From: an uncultured bacterium
GTDB taxonomy: Bacteria > Bacteroidota > Bacteroidia > Bacteroidales > Bacteroidaceae
DNA length: 64,000 nt
Assembly: GCA_905214625.1 (NCBI GenBank)
Contig: CAJMMQ010000008.1
Coordinates: forward strand, 1-64,000
Direction: 5' to 3'
Part shown: positions 52,044 to 60,614 of the stretch, in pieces
Position numbering within the stretch: position 1 is the first letter of the stretch
How the letters are laid out: each line of letters begins with the position of its first letter
Position numbers and translations under genes: made by a program
Notes under the pieces: model-generated
What the model was told of the DNA's origin: nothing
What the model saw: the letters and a program-made list of their open reading frames with translations, nothing else
The model's database searches: none

Positions 52044-54588
52044 CGGCAGAACCATACGCATGGCGCTTGTCCTGTTTGCGTGGCTTTTGGCAGCAACGGC
52101 TTACGGACAGGTTATAACGGGACGGGTTGTCAACTCGGACAACAGTCCTGTCGACAAGGCTTCTGTATATATTAAAAACGGCAAGTCGGCAGTGGCTTAT
52201 GGATTCACCGACAAGCAAGGCATGTTTGCCGTAGACTGTAAAGGCCGGCAGTGCGACACGATGGAGGTGCGCAAGATTGGTTACTCTAAACTGTCTATTG
52301 CTCTTAGGCATTACAGCAGCGACAAGGCTATAGTGCTCAGCGAGCATGCCACAGAACTTAAGGAAGTGGTTGTAAAGTCGCAGTGCATCAGGCAGGAGGG
52401 CGACACGCTCAACTATCTTGTGAGCGCCTTTCGTGGCAAGCAAGACCGCACCATAGCCGACGTTATCAGAAAAATGCCAGGACTTACCGTAAATGATGAC
52501 GGCTCGATAGAATATCAGGGCACGAAGATAAACAAATTCTATATTGAAGGCATGGATTTGCTTGGCGGTAAGTATGCGCAGGCGTCAGATAACATTGATG
52601 CAGGAAAGGTGAAAAAGGTGCAGGTGCTTGAACGGCATCAGCCCATACGTGCGCTGAAGGATACAAAGTTCAGCGATCAGGCAGCACTCAACATCGTGCT
52701 GACCGACAGCGCAAAAAATGTGTGGAGTCACACCTTCGACCTGTCAACGGGAGCTTCGTTGACCGAAAGTCCCGACTGGCTTTATGACAATCGCATCGTC
52801 TCAATGCTGTTTTCGCGCAAGGTGCAGAGCATAAGTATGTATAAGAACAACAATACCGGTAAGAACATCGGACTGGAAGTAACGCCTATGTCGGCATATC
52901 TCGACGACTCGGCACCAGTGGACGATGGTATGCTTGGCAACATATCGCTGCCGGCACCGGCCATTGACGCCTCGCGCAGCAGATTTAATCATACTCATCT
53001 GTTTGCAACTAACTGGCTGCTGAAGACGCATGGCGGCAATGACTTGAGGATACAGCTCGACGGCATGACTGACATGACTGAACAGCGGCAGACATCCACC
53101 ACGGTATATACGGCGGCAGGCGGTGCTGCCATTGTGCAGGACGTATCGGCTGAGAGCCGTCACGACGCCTTGTCGGCTGAGGTGCTTTACAGGCAGAACA
53201 CCGAAAGACAGTATCTTACAAACGATGTCAGGGGATATGTTGACTTCGACCGCAGCAGCGGCTTGTCGATATTGAACGGCGTTGAGACAAGAGAGATGGT
53301 GAAACCGCGTCAGGGCTACATCACGGACAAACTGTCGTTTGTGCGCAACATCACCCGTCGCCACTCGCTTTCAGCCAACGCTTACCTCTCGCTCAACTGG
53401 CTGCCGGGCAGTCTGCTGCTTGCCGACTCAACCATGCAGCGCCTTCGCCAGCGCAGCGTCCTTGCCGGATGTAACGCCTATTTCGGACAAAAGTTTGGTG
53501 CGTTTTATCTTAATTATAATATAGGTACAGACATGAAGGCGCAGCATATAGGCGTAAGCCGGCAGGATGTGGATGCCGTAAGGAAGTACACCGAATGGCG
53601 CACTTTCCTGAAACCGTCGCTGTCGTATAAGACCGCCATTATTAATCTTGTTGCATCGGCGCCTGTTTACTGGACAAGCCGGACGTATGGCATACAGCAT
53701 AAGGACAACATTACATTTGAGCCTAATCTGTTTTTCAGGGCTATGCCCGTTTCCGATTTCGGCATAACGGCAACGTATAACTGCTCGTGGAAGCCCGAAG
53801 GCTTTTTGTCAATGCTCGACATACCTGTGTTCACCGATTACATCACGAAGACAGAAGGACTGGGCAAGCTCAGCAACACATTGATGCACACGGCAAGCGC
53901 CAATATAGAATATAAGAATGTTATAAAAGGCCTGTTTGCCACTGTCGGGTATGTCTTTACCAATATGCGCAATCAGCGGCTTTACTCAATGAATGTGGAC
54001 GGCAATGTGTATGAGTCGCGGGCCACTGACCTTACATCAAACAGCGTCATGCACGGATTAAACTGCCGTGTAAGCGAGAGCTGGAACGTGGCTCATCTGG
54101 TTACTACGCTGTCAGGGCGATGGCAGTGGAGTGATTATAACATGCTCTTGCAGAATGTGCTTACGCCGTTTCAGACGCAGATGGCCGGAGCTACGGCAAC
54201 AGTCTCGCTCCAGCCTTGCAGCTGGTTCTCTGTCGAAGAGCAGAGTCAGTTCAGCTATGTCAGACAGGAGTGCCGTTCGGGCGCCTCGTTGCCGTCGTCG
54301 CTAAGTTCATTCAGCCACAGTCTGAAGTGCTATTTCATGCCCGGCCGCTTTAACATAGAGTTAAGCAACGAGATATATCACAGCAACGACAAGGCTGTTT
54401 CGTTCACTTATTTTGCCGACTTGTCGGTATCTTATCGCACCAAACGTTATGAAGTGAGCCTGACATGCAGCAATATTTTGGGAAAGGAAGAATATGAGCG
54501 CCGCCAGATAACCGATACTCAGCAGATGTACACCGTTACAAGGCTGAGACCTCGTGAATGTATGGTGAGGGTTGAATTTAGTTTATAA
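52030..54588 (+). CDS. Outer-membrane barrel with carboxypeptidase-regulatory-like domain (TonB-receptor-like)
   Basis: An 852-residue outer-membrane protein. Signal peptide (about 11-26, ending AYGQ), a CarboxypepD_reg-like domain (VITGRVVNSDNSPVDKASVYI), a LKEVVVKSQ linker resembling a TonB-box region, a plug-like part (IADVIRKMPGLTVNDDGSIEYQG, INKFYIEGMDLLGGKY), and a barrel running to the aromatic end MVRVEFSL. It is shorter than SusC proteins and has no SusD partner. It overlaps the GLPGLI gene by 14 bp; Met11 (52060) is an alternative start. It may move or anchor a substrate together with the GLPGLI protein. Confidence 0.85.
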   Translation: MTVSDGRTIRMALVLFAWLLAATAYGQVITGRVVNSDNSPVDKASVYIKNGKSAVAYGFTDKQGMFAVDCKGRQCDTMEVRKIGYSKLSIALRHYSSDKAIVLSEHATELKEVVVKSQCIRQEGDTLNYLVSAFRGKQDRTIADVIRKMPGLTVNDDGSIEYQGTKINKFYIEGMDLLGGKYAQASDNIDAGKVKKVQVLERHQPIRALKDTKFSDQAALNIVLTDSAKNVWSHTFDLSTGASLTESPDWLYDNRIVSMLFSRKVQSISMYKNNNTGKNIGLEVTPMSAYLDDSAPVDDGMLGNISLPAPAIDASRSRFNHTHLFATNWLLKTHGGNDLRIQLDGMTDMTEQRQTSTTVYTAAGGAAIVQDVSAESRHDALSAEVLYRQNTERQYLTNDVRGYVDFDRSSGLSILNGVETREMVKPRQGYITDKLSFVRNITRRHSLSANAYLSLNWLPGSLLLADSTMQRLRQRSVLAGCNAYFGQKFGAFYLNYNIGTDMKAQHIGVSRQDVDAVRKYTEWRTFLKPSLSYKTAIINLVASAPVYWTSRTYGIQHKDNITFEPNLFFRAMPVSDFGITATYNCSWKPEGFLSMLDIPVFTDYITKTEGLGKLSNTLMHTASANIEYKNVIKGLFATVGYVFTNMRNQRLYSMNVDGNVYESRATDLTSNSVMHGLNCRVSESWNVAHLVTTLSGRWQWSDYNMLLQNVLTPFQTQMAGATATVSLQPCSWFSVEEQSQFSYVRQECRSGASLPSSLSSFSHSLKCYFMPGRFNIELSNEIYHSNDKAVSFTYFADLSVSYRTKRYEVSLTCSNILGKEEYERRQITDTQQMYTVTRLRPRECMVRVEFSL

Positions 54589-54639
54589 GGAGTAAAAAAT
54601 GAGTCCTGACAATATAATATGGTTTTTGTTTTAAATCTA

Positions 54640-54759
54640 AATCGTTAGAATTCGGTGTATTTTTGTTTGCATTTACGCAGTCATAGTGGGCTATGTCAAA
54701 CGAAAATCCGCTCAATATAAAGCAAATATCCCGGCAGAATCCTAATGCCCGTGGGTTAA
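54640..54759 (-). repeat. TAGCGGGCTA repeat family, copy 4 (opposite strand, core inverted)
   Basis: Read on the minus strand it gives TTAACCCACGGGCATTAGGA, TTGCTTTATATTGAGCGGAT and TTTTCGTTTGA, then the palindrome region. The core GCAGTCATAGTGGGCTATGT appears on the plus strand here, opposite to its flanks when compared with copies 2 and 3. It lies between the barrel gene and the cdsA terminator. Confidence 0.7.
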
Positions 54760-54771
54760 ATATAGATACAA

Positions 54772-54816
54772 AACCGGCGCCATGCTTTCATCTGATATTG
54801 AAGCATGGCGCCGGTT
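54772..54816. terminator. Shared terminator of the barrel gene and cdsA
   Basis: AACCGGCGCCATGCTT (54772-54787) and AAGCATGGCGCCGGTT (54801-54816) form a perfect 16-bp stem between convergent genes. Confidence 0.8.
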
Positions 54817-54846
54817 GTTTGGTTATATTGCTTGTTTACGTGCTAA

Positions 54847-55710
54847 TCAGAACAGCGTAAGCGAGTAAAGATATACAACGGCTGCAGGCATGGCCATAAG
54901 CGAAGAGTCGAAACGGTCGAGCATTCCGCCATGTCCGGGCAGTATGTTGCCGCTGTCCTTAACGCCAAGGGTGCGCTTGAAGAGCGACTCTACAAGGTCG
55001 CCCCATGTGCCGAACACGACAACAACAAGGCCAAGACCCATCCACTGCGGTATGGTAAGTCCTGATGTGTTGCCGTTCTGTCCGTCGATGTATCCTATCA
55101 GCCATGCCACGGCCAGAACGATGATGGCGCCGCCTATGGAGCCTTCCCAACTCTTGCCGGGCGATACGCGCGGAAACAGCTTATGCTTGCCGAAGAGTGA
55201 TCCGCTGCAGTAGGCACCCGTGTCGTTGGACCAAAGGAATATGAACACGCAGAGCGGTATCATATAGTTGAAAACAATGTTTCCGTCGGGGGTTGCGTTA
55301 AACGCAAGCACGTTGATGGTAGAGAAGGGCAGGGCTATGTACATCTGGCCGAGCATGGTGTAGGCCCAGTCGTTTATCGCGTTCTCCGTCTTCATGTAAA
55401 GCTCGCTGATGAAGAGATATACTATTGTAAGCAGATATGGTATGAACACGGCACCGCTCTGAATCATTCCGCTGCAGAAGCCTCCTACGGCAAGGAAAAA
55501 GTAAACTCCCGCCACTGTGCTGATAAAGCGGTTTACCTGTACGCCCTTTACATCGTTCACCAGTCCGCAGTATTCCCATGTCGTCAGTCCTGTTACGAGA
55601 GCAAACAGAAACTCCATGGCGATAGGTCTCATGAAGCATACCACGATGGCTGCTACAAAGAACACGCCTGTGATGCTTCTTACAATAAGGTTCTTCATCT
55701 TGTCACTCAT
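54847..55710 (-). CDS. cdsA: Phosphatidate cytidylyltransferase (CDP-diacylglycerol synthase)
   Basis: A 287-residue inner-membrane enzyme making CDP-diacylglycerol from phosphatidate and CTP. About eight hydrophobic segments. The family signature is complete near the end: FKRTLGVKDSGNILPGHGG followed by LDRFDS. It also has SWEGSIGG. It begins 7 bp after ftsH, so they are coupled. The start is MSDKM; Met5 is possible. Confidence 0.95.
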   Translation of the reverse strand: MSDKMKNLIVRSITGVFFVAAIVVCFMRPIAMEFLFALVTGLTTWEYCGLVNDVKGVQVNRFISTVAGVYFFLAVGGFCSGMIQSGAVFIPYLLTIVYLFISELYMKTENAINDWAYTMLGQMYIALPFSTINVLAFNATPDGNIVFNYMIPLCVFIFLWSNDTGAYCSGSLFGKHKLFPRVSPGKSWEGSIGGAIIVLAVAWLIGYIDGQNGNTSGLTIPQWMGLGLVVVVFGTWGDLVESLFKRTLGVKDSGNILPGHGGMLDRFDSSLMAMPAAVVYLYSLTLF

Positions 55711-55717
55711 ATCTCAT

Positions 55718-57781
55718 CTATTTTGTTTCTTGAGAATTGTCATTGCTGTCAGAAATACCGGTTTCAGCATTGTTTTCAGATACCGGTTTCTGATTTACGG
55801 TGTTGTTGTCAGTCTCGCTGCTTTCGGGCAGAGCCTTGTCGCTTTCTCCTTCTTCCTTAGAGTCTTTTCCCTCTTCCTCCATAATCTCCTCAGAACGGCT
55901 TACCCATGGGCGCTTGCCGAATATTGTCTCAACGTCTTCAGCAAATATAACCTCACGTTCGAGCAGCATTTCAGCCAGTTTGTTGTGGCCTTCTTTCTGT
56001 TCAGTAAGAATCTTCTTCGCGCGCTCATATTGCTCGTTGATCATTTTCAGCACCTCGTCGTCCATTATCTTGGCTGTTGTTTCAGAGTAAGGACGCTGGA
56101 AACTATACTCGTTGTTGTTATAATAGCAGATGTTCGGTAGCTTGTCGCTCATACCGGCGTATGCAATCATGCCGTAGGCACTCTTTGTAACGCGCTCAAG
56201 GTCGTTCATTGCTCCTGTTGATATATGACCGGTGAACAGCTCTTCGGCAGCACGTCCGCCAAGTGTGGCACACATCTCGTCGAGCATTTCCTCTTTTGTG
56301 GTTATCTGTCTTTCCTCCGGCATATACCATGCTGCGCCCAAAGCCCTTCCGCGCGGAACGATAGACACCTTGACGAGTGGGTTGGCGTGCTCGAGGAACC
56401 ATGATATGGTGGCGTGTCCTGCCTCGTGCAGTGCGATGGTGCGGCGCTCGCCCTGAGTCATAACCTTTGTCTTCTTTTCAAGTCCGCCGATAATGCGGTC
56501 TACTGCATCGAGGAAGTCCTGCTTGCCGACAAATTTCTTGTCGTGGCGGGCTGCTATCAGCGCAGCTTCGTTGCACACGTTGGCAATGTCGGCACCAGAG
56601 AATCCCGGAGTCTGGCGTGCAAGCATGTCTATGTCTACCGACGGGTCTGTCTTTACGGGTCTTAGATGAACCATGAATATCTCCTTACGCTCGTTGAGGT
56701 CAGGCAGGTCTACGTTTATCTGACGGTCGAAACGTCCGGCGCGCAGCAGTGCGGAGTCGAGCATGTCGGCACGGTTTGTTGCTGCGAGAATTATCACGCC
56801 GCTGTTGGTTCCGAAACCGTCCATCTCGGTCAGCAGGGCATTAAGTGTGTTTTCGCGCTCGTCGTTGCCTCCCATTGACGGGTTTTTGCTTCTGGCACGG
56901 CCAACGGCATCAATCTCGTCGATGAATATGATGCATGGTGACTTCTCCTTTGCCTGGCGGAACAGGTCGCGCACTCGGCTTGCTCCGACACCTACGAACA
57001 TCTCAACGAAGTCAGAACCGCTCATAGAGAAGAAAGGCACTCCGGCTTCGCCGGCAACGGCTTTGGCTAAAAGAGTCTTACCCGTTCCCGGAGGACCTAC
57101 GAGCAGAGCGCCCTTAGGAATCTTGCCTCCAAGGTCGGTATATTTTTTTGGGTTTTTCAAAAACTCAACAATCTCCTGCACCTCCTGTTTTGCTCCGGCC
57201 TGTCCGGCAACATCCTTGAAGGTGATATTTATGTCTGCTCCCTTTTCATACATCTTGGCCTTGCTCTTGCCAACGTTGAACACGCCTCCGGCGTTGCCTC
57301 CGCCTCCACTCATACGGCGCATGAAGAACAGCCAGATAAAGACGAAAAACAGTATAGGCGCAAGATTAAGGAGTATGGTCATAAAGTCGCTGCCCTTTTT
57401 GTTCTCGTAATTAAGGTTGCCCTTGAATTTTCCTGATTGGCGTTCTGCGTCTACAAAGCTTTCAACCTTGTCTGCGCTTCCGAACTCGGTGGTTACGTAA
57501 GGTTCTTTTCCCACTTCCTTTGTTCCTGCCTTGAACACATTTCTGATGTATTCGGGCTTTACGTACATCTTCAGTGTGCTTTCATCCTTGTTCAATACAA
57601 TTTCTGATGCGTAGCCTTTGGTTACATACGACCTGAACTCATCGTAAGAAACCTTTTTGCTTGCGCTTCCGCCAACGGCGTCGCCTCCCATCAGGTAAAC
57701 GCTGATAAGCCCTATGATTACAAGCATGTAAATCCAGCTCATGCTGAATTTTGGCATCTTGTTGTTTTTATCTTGTTCCAT
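55718..57781 (-). CDS. ftsH: ATP-dependent zinc metalloprotease FtsH
   Basis: A 687-residue membrane AAA+ protease. Two membrane helices (about 13-29 and about 137-155) flank a periplasmic domain. Walker [16 protein letters not shown] (about 228), Walker [13 protein letters not shown], second region of homology and the zinc motif HEAGH (about 428) are all intact. The C-terminal tail is acidic and low in complexity (about 640-687). It degrades misassembled membrane proteins. Operon order is rsfS-ftsH-cdsA. Confidence 0.97.
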   Translation of the reverse strand: MEQDKNNKMPKFSMSWIYMLVIIGLISVYLMGGDAVGGSASKKVSYDEFRSYVTKGYASEIVLNKDESTLKMYVKPEYIRNVFKAGTKEVGKEPYVTTEFGSADKVESFVDAERQSGKFKGNLNYENKKGSDFMTILLNLAPILFFVFIWLFFMRRMSGGGGNAGGVFNVGKSKAKMYEKGADINITFKDVAGQAGAKQEVQEIVEFLKNPKKYTDLGGKIPKGALLVGPPGTGKTLLAKAVAGEAGVPFFSMSGSDFVEMFVGVGASRVRDLFRQAKEKSPCIIFIDEIDAVGRARSKNPSMGGNDERENTLNALLTEMDGFGTNSGVIILAATNRADMLDSALLRAGRFDRQINVDLPDLNERKEIFMVHLRPVKTDPSVDIDMLARQTPGFSGADIANVCNEAALIAARHDKKFVGKQDFLDAVDRIIGGLEKKTKVMTQGERRTIALHEAGHATISWFLEHANPLVKVSIVPRGRALGAAWYMPEERQITTKEEMLDEMCATLGGRAAEELFTGHISTGAMNDLERVTKSAYGMIAYAGMSDKLPNICYYNNNEYSFQRPYSETTAKIMDDEVLKMINEQYERAKKILTEQKEGHNKLAEMLLEREVIFAEDVETIFGKRPWVSRSEEIMEEEGKDSKEEGESDKALPESSETDNNTVNQKPVSENNAETGISDSNDNSQETK

Positions 57782-57841
57782 GTTTTTTTCAGTTAATATA
57801 ATGTTTCTGAATTAACTTTCATGCTTTGCGTTGTTGCATTA

Positions 57842-58201
57842 TCAGTCTAAATCCGGTATTCTTGTCTGTTCAGCATCTTCCCAAAGATTTTCTAAATTAT
57901 AATACTCGCGTACTTCAGGAAGAAAGATATGAACCATTACGTCTGTGTAGTCCATTGCCACCCATTGCGCATTTGTCAGTCCTGCAACATGTACGGGCTT
58001 CTCGCCGGCGTGTATTCTGGCGTATTCTTCAACAGAGTCTGTTATTGCCTCTATCTGTGACGGTGAGTTGCCTTGGCATACTATAAAATAATTGCATATA
58101 GCGCCCTCGATGCTTCTCAGGTCAATTATGTTTATGTTCGACCCTTTTTTTTCTTGAATACCTTTTGTTATTGTCTCAACTAAATTTTTTGTTTGTTCCA
58201 T
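57842..58201 (-). CDS. rsfS: Ribosome silencing factor RsfS
   Basis: A 119-residue RsfS/YbeB protein that binds ribosomal protein uL14 and keeps subunits apart under low nutrients. Key stretches are LVETITKGIQEKKGSNINIIDLR, CNYFIVCQGNSPSQIEAI and the C-terminal WVAMDYTDVMVHIFLPEVREYYNLENLW. An in-frame ATG 20 codons upstream exists, but the 58201 start gives normal family length. First gene of rsfS-ftsH-cdsA, 58 bp before ftsH. Confidence 0.93.
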   Translation of the reverse strand: MEQTKNLVETITKGIQEKKGSNINIIDLRSIEGAICNYFIVCQGNSPSQIEAITDSVEEYARIHAGEKPVHVAGLTNAQWVAMDYTDVMVHIFLPEVREYYNLENLWEDAEQTRIPDLD

Positions 58202-58297
58202 TAAAAAATAAGATGTTGTTAATGCTCTGAAATTTTGATATATGCGGGAAAAGAAATCCAATTCTGTTTATCCCTTAAAAATGTATTTTATTTTATG

Positions 58298-58305
58298 CAA
58301 AGGTA
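58298..58305 (-). promoter_or_regulatory. -7 box for rsfS-ftsH-cdsA
   Basis: TACCTTTG on the minus strand, 97 bp before rsfS. No clear -33. Confidence 0.5.
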
Positions 58306-58377
58306 CACTGATTTATCGTAAAACGGTTATAAAACAGCATTATTTTGAGATTTTTTAGAAAAAAGTCGGTAAAAATG

Positions 58378-58407
58378 TTGCCAGTTAAAAAAAAATGCGT
58401 ACCTTTG
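58378..58407 (+). promoter_or_regulatory. Promoter for tRNA-Gln
   Basis: TTG at 58378-58380, 19 bp, TACCTTTG at 58400-58407, a strong consensus match 41 bp before the tRNA. Confidence 0.75.
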
Positions 58408-58447
58408 CAATCGCAATCAGGAAACAAAACGATTGCAGACATAAAAT

Positions 58448-58518
58448 TGGGATATGGTGTAATGGTAACACTACAGATTCTGGTCCTGTCATTCCTGGTT
58501 CGAGTCCGGGTATCCCAA
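58448..58518 (+). tRNA. tRNA-Gln (anticodon CTG)
   Basis: 71 nt without an encoded CCA. Acceptor stem TGGGATA/TATCCCA (58448-58454, 58511-58517), D arm GTGT/ACAC, anticodon loop TTCTGGT with CTG at 58480-58482, T arm with GGTTCGAGTCC. The anticodon stem ACAGA/CCTGT has an A-C mismatch at its loop end. The genome should also have a TTG-anticodon tRNA-Gln elsewhere. Confidence 0.92.
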
Positions 58519-58523
58519 CAAAG

Positions 58524-58560
58524 AAGATGCAAACTTATATAGGTTTGCATCTTTTGTTTT
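58524..58560 (+). terminator. tRNA-Gln terminator
   Basis: AAGATGCAAAC (58524-58534) pairs with GTTTGCATCTT (58543-58553), followed by TTGTTTT. Confidence 0.8.
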
Positions 58561-58643
58561 ATATATTATTATGTATCATTTGTATAGTGGCTGGCGCAAC
58601 ATTGTAAAATAAATATGATTTGTGATGAAAATATTTCTTTGAA

Positions 58644-58708
58644 ACTCATCATTCGTCACAATAGCATTAATGTTGATTGATAATTAGAGGTATATAGCGT
58701 GATGAGTT
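58644..58708. repeat. Short repeat with ACTCATCA / TGATGAGTT ends (copy 2)
   Basis: A 65-bp unit resembling 9173-9236: ACTCATCATTCGTCACA at the left and GCGTGATGAGTTG at the right. It sits between the tRNA and the convergent nucleotidyltransferase gene. Confidence 0.5.
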
Positions 58709-58798
58709 GGAGTGCCGAAGCATCACGCATTAGCTTATGTGTGGATATTGTTCCTATTTCAGTTTTATGGCCGACAGGCCCGATGTGCAGCTGATAAT

Positions 58799-59878
58799 CT
58801 AATATCTGGCAGCTTTTCTCCAAAAGAAATGATAAAGCCTGAATACGGGCTCCCAGATACTTTCACCAGGAAATATGAGCATGAAGCGCGCGTCGCGCAC
58901 AAGCCGCTGTATATTCTTTTTCAGTTGGTTACCACGGTATTTGTCTATGCGCTTGTCGTAGAAACCAAAGTTGCCCGAGAGCATAATCTCGTTGAGCAGA
59001 AACTTGCCGAGGCGTTCATCGGCCTTTACAATTAGATATTTGTCGTCAAGACAGAAAACTTTCTGCATTACATACATTACAGCTGTAGCCATTTTATACA
59101 GTCCGCAGTGTTTCAGCGTGCGTGTGTCTGCCTCTTGTTCTTCTTTCGTGAATCCTTGCCGCAGCACATAGTAATAGTCTAAGAGCTGTTTTAGGCCGAT
59201 GCCCTCGTGGAAGAAATGGTTAGAGATATGCGCCATCTGGTATATACGGTTGAATGCTGCCGTGGGCACGGCAATGCTTCCTGCTCCGTCGGGCAGCTGT
59301 ACAATGTTTGCAAACTGTTCGCCTGCGTTCTTGTTGAAATAGTTTTGCAGTCTGGCGTTGCTTATAAGATTGTTCATAAACTGGGGACGGTAGTGCAGCT
59401 CAACGGTTGTTCCACCGTAGTCGGGAAAGTCTGTGTGATGATAGCATCGTTTGTATCCCTGGGCCATGTAACCTACAGTCTTCATCACCTTCTTGTATCC
59501 GCCTTCAGCCCATATGTCTATGTCGCCCGGCGTGCGCATGTGCCGGTCTGGGTAGAGCAGGGCATTTCCCTGTCCTTTAAGCAGACAAGTGCGCAGACCT
59601 TTACGCCTGAATGTGTCTGAAACTTTTGCTGCGTTGATGTTTACTTTTATGTTGAGTGTGGCTATTTGACGGCTTATGGAAAACCATTTCATGGCTGTCT
59701 CCTTATCTGGAAGACATTCTTTTGGCAGTTTGTTTATGCCATAGAAAATAACGCCTTGAAGGTTTTGTTCTTTGGCCATGCGGAACAGTAGAGGCCAATC
59801 GGTGGCTGTAATGTTTTTAGGAGCGGGTTGTGAAGCATCGATTGAAAACCGCAGAAGCTGGAAAAACTTTGATGTCAT
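58799..59878 (-). CDS. Nucleotidyltransferase-fold protein (NTP_transf_5-like)
   Basis: A 359-residue cytosolic protein of the uncharacterised NTP_transf_5 group. The nucleotidyltransferase motif is LLKGQGNALLYP followed by TPGDIDIW (paired Asp, about 116-123), then VELHYRPQF. A helical C-terminal part follows (HFFHEGIGLKQLLDYYYVL). Relatives often lie near polysaccharide or surface genes, but no substrate is known. The gene is 18 bp downstream of the TPR gene and probably co-transcribed. Confidence 0.8.
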   Translation of the reverse strand: MTSKFFQLLRFSIDASQPAPKNITATDWPLLFRMAKEQNLQGVIFYGINKLPKECLPDKETAMKWFSISRQIATLNIKVNINAAKVSDTFRRKGLRTCLLKGQGNALLYPDRHMRTPGDIDIWAEGGYKKVMKTVGYMAQGYKRCYHHTDFPDYGGTTVELHYRPQFMNNLISNARLQNYFNKNAGEQFANIVQLPDGAGSIAVPTAAFNRIYQMAHISNHFFHEGIGLKQLLDYYYVLRQGFTKEEQEADTRTLKHCGLYKMATAVMYVMQKVFCLDDKYLIVKADERLGKFLLNEIMLSGNFGFYDKRIDKYRGNQLKKNIQRLVRDARFMLIFPGESIWEPVFRLYHFFWRKAARY

Positions 59879-59896
59879 GATGCAGAACTGAACAGG

Positions 59897-60571
59897 TTAT
59901 TTGCATTTAGCGTACATTTCTTTCAGCGCTCCGCGTGCAACTCCGCTTCTTACAAGCCGGTCAAGCAGAGTTTTTGCCTCTCTTTTCCTGTCAAGACAAA
60001 TAAGCACCTCAACTTTGGAGATGACATAGTCTTGGTTGTCAGGCTCGCGTTTAAGGGCCTCGTCACAGTCATACAGCGCGACTTCATACGCTTTCATGTC
60101 TTTTTCAAGCTCGGCTCTTGCTGCATACACCACGCTGCTGTCAGGAAACATTTCAACGAGGTTGTTCAGCTGGTCGAGGGCTTGTGTGTTGCGTTTCAGC
60201 TGTATGTATGTGTAGGCCAGTCCGAGGCGGGCCTCCATGTTGCGCGGAGATATTTTCAGAAAATCCTCATAGTCGTTTTTGGCAAGTTCATACCTGCGCA
60301 TATTGTTGTTGGCATAAGCCCTGTAATATAGTGCCGACAGGTTTGTAGTGTCCTTCATCAGGATTTCGCTGCATGTCTTGGCCGCGTCCTCCCATTCAAG
60401 CAGCTGAAGGTTTATATTAGCCTTTTGCAGCTGCAGCTTTATCGAGTCAGGATGCTTTGCAAGCATGTTGTTTATCACAGATAAAGAATCACGCCATTGC
60501 TTTTGTGTCTGCGCCTTCAGGGCGGTGACACTAAGCAATAGCGTGAGTATGCAGATAATTTTAAATTTCAA
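59897..60571 (-). CDS. Exported TPR protein
   Basis: A 224-residue protein with a signal peptide (about 1-20, ending LKAQ) and at least four to five TPR units covering the rest (for example LSALYYRAYANNNMRRYELA and MEARLGLAYTYIQLKRNTQA). Probably periplasmic and acting through protein contacts; no catalytic motif. It lies between the DUF349 gene (43-bp gap) and the nucleotidyltransferase-fold gene (18-bp gap). Confidence 0.8.
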   Translation of the reverse strand: MKFKIICILTLLLSVTALKAQTQKQWRDSLSVINNMLAKHPDSIKLQLQKANINLQLLEWEDAAKTCSEILMKDTTNLSALYYRAYANNNMRRYELAKNDYEDFLKISPRNMEARLGLAYTYIQLKRNTQALDQLNNLVEMFPDSSVVYAARAELEKDMKAYEVALYDCDEALKREPDNQDYVISKVEVLICLDRKREAKTLLDRLVRSGVARGALKEMYAKCK

Positions 60572-60614
60572 TTTACCTTATGTGTATAAGTTGTTCTTGT
60601 TGCATTTATGAAAA

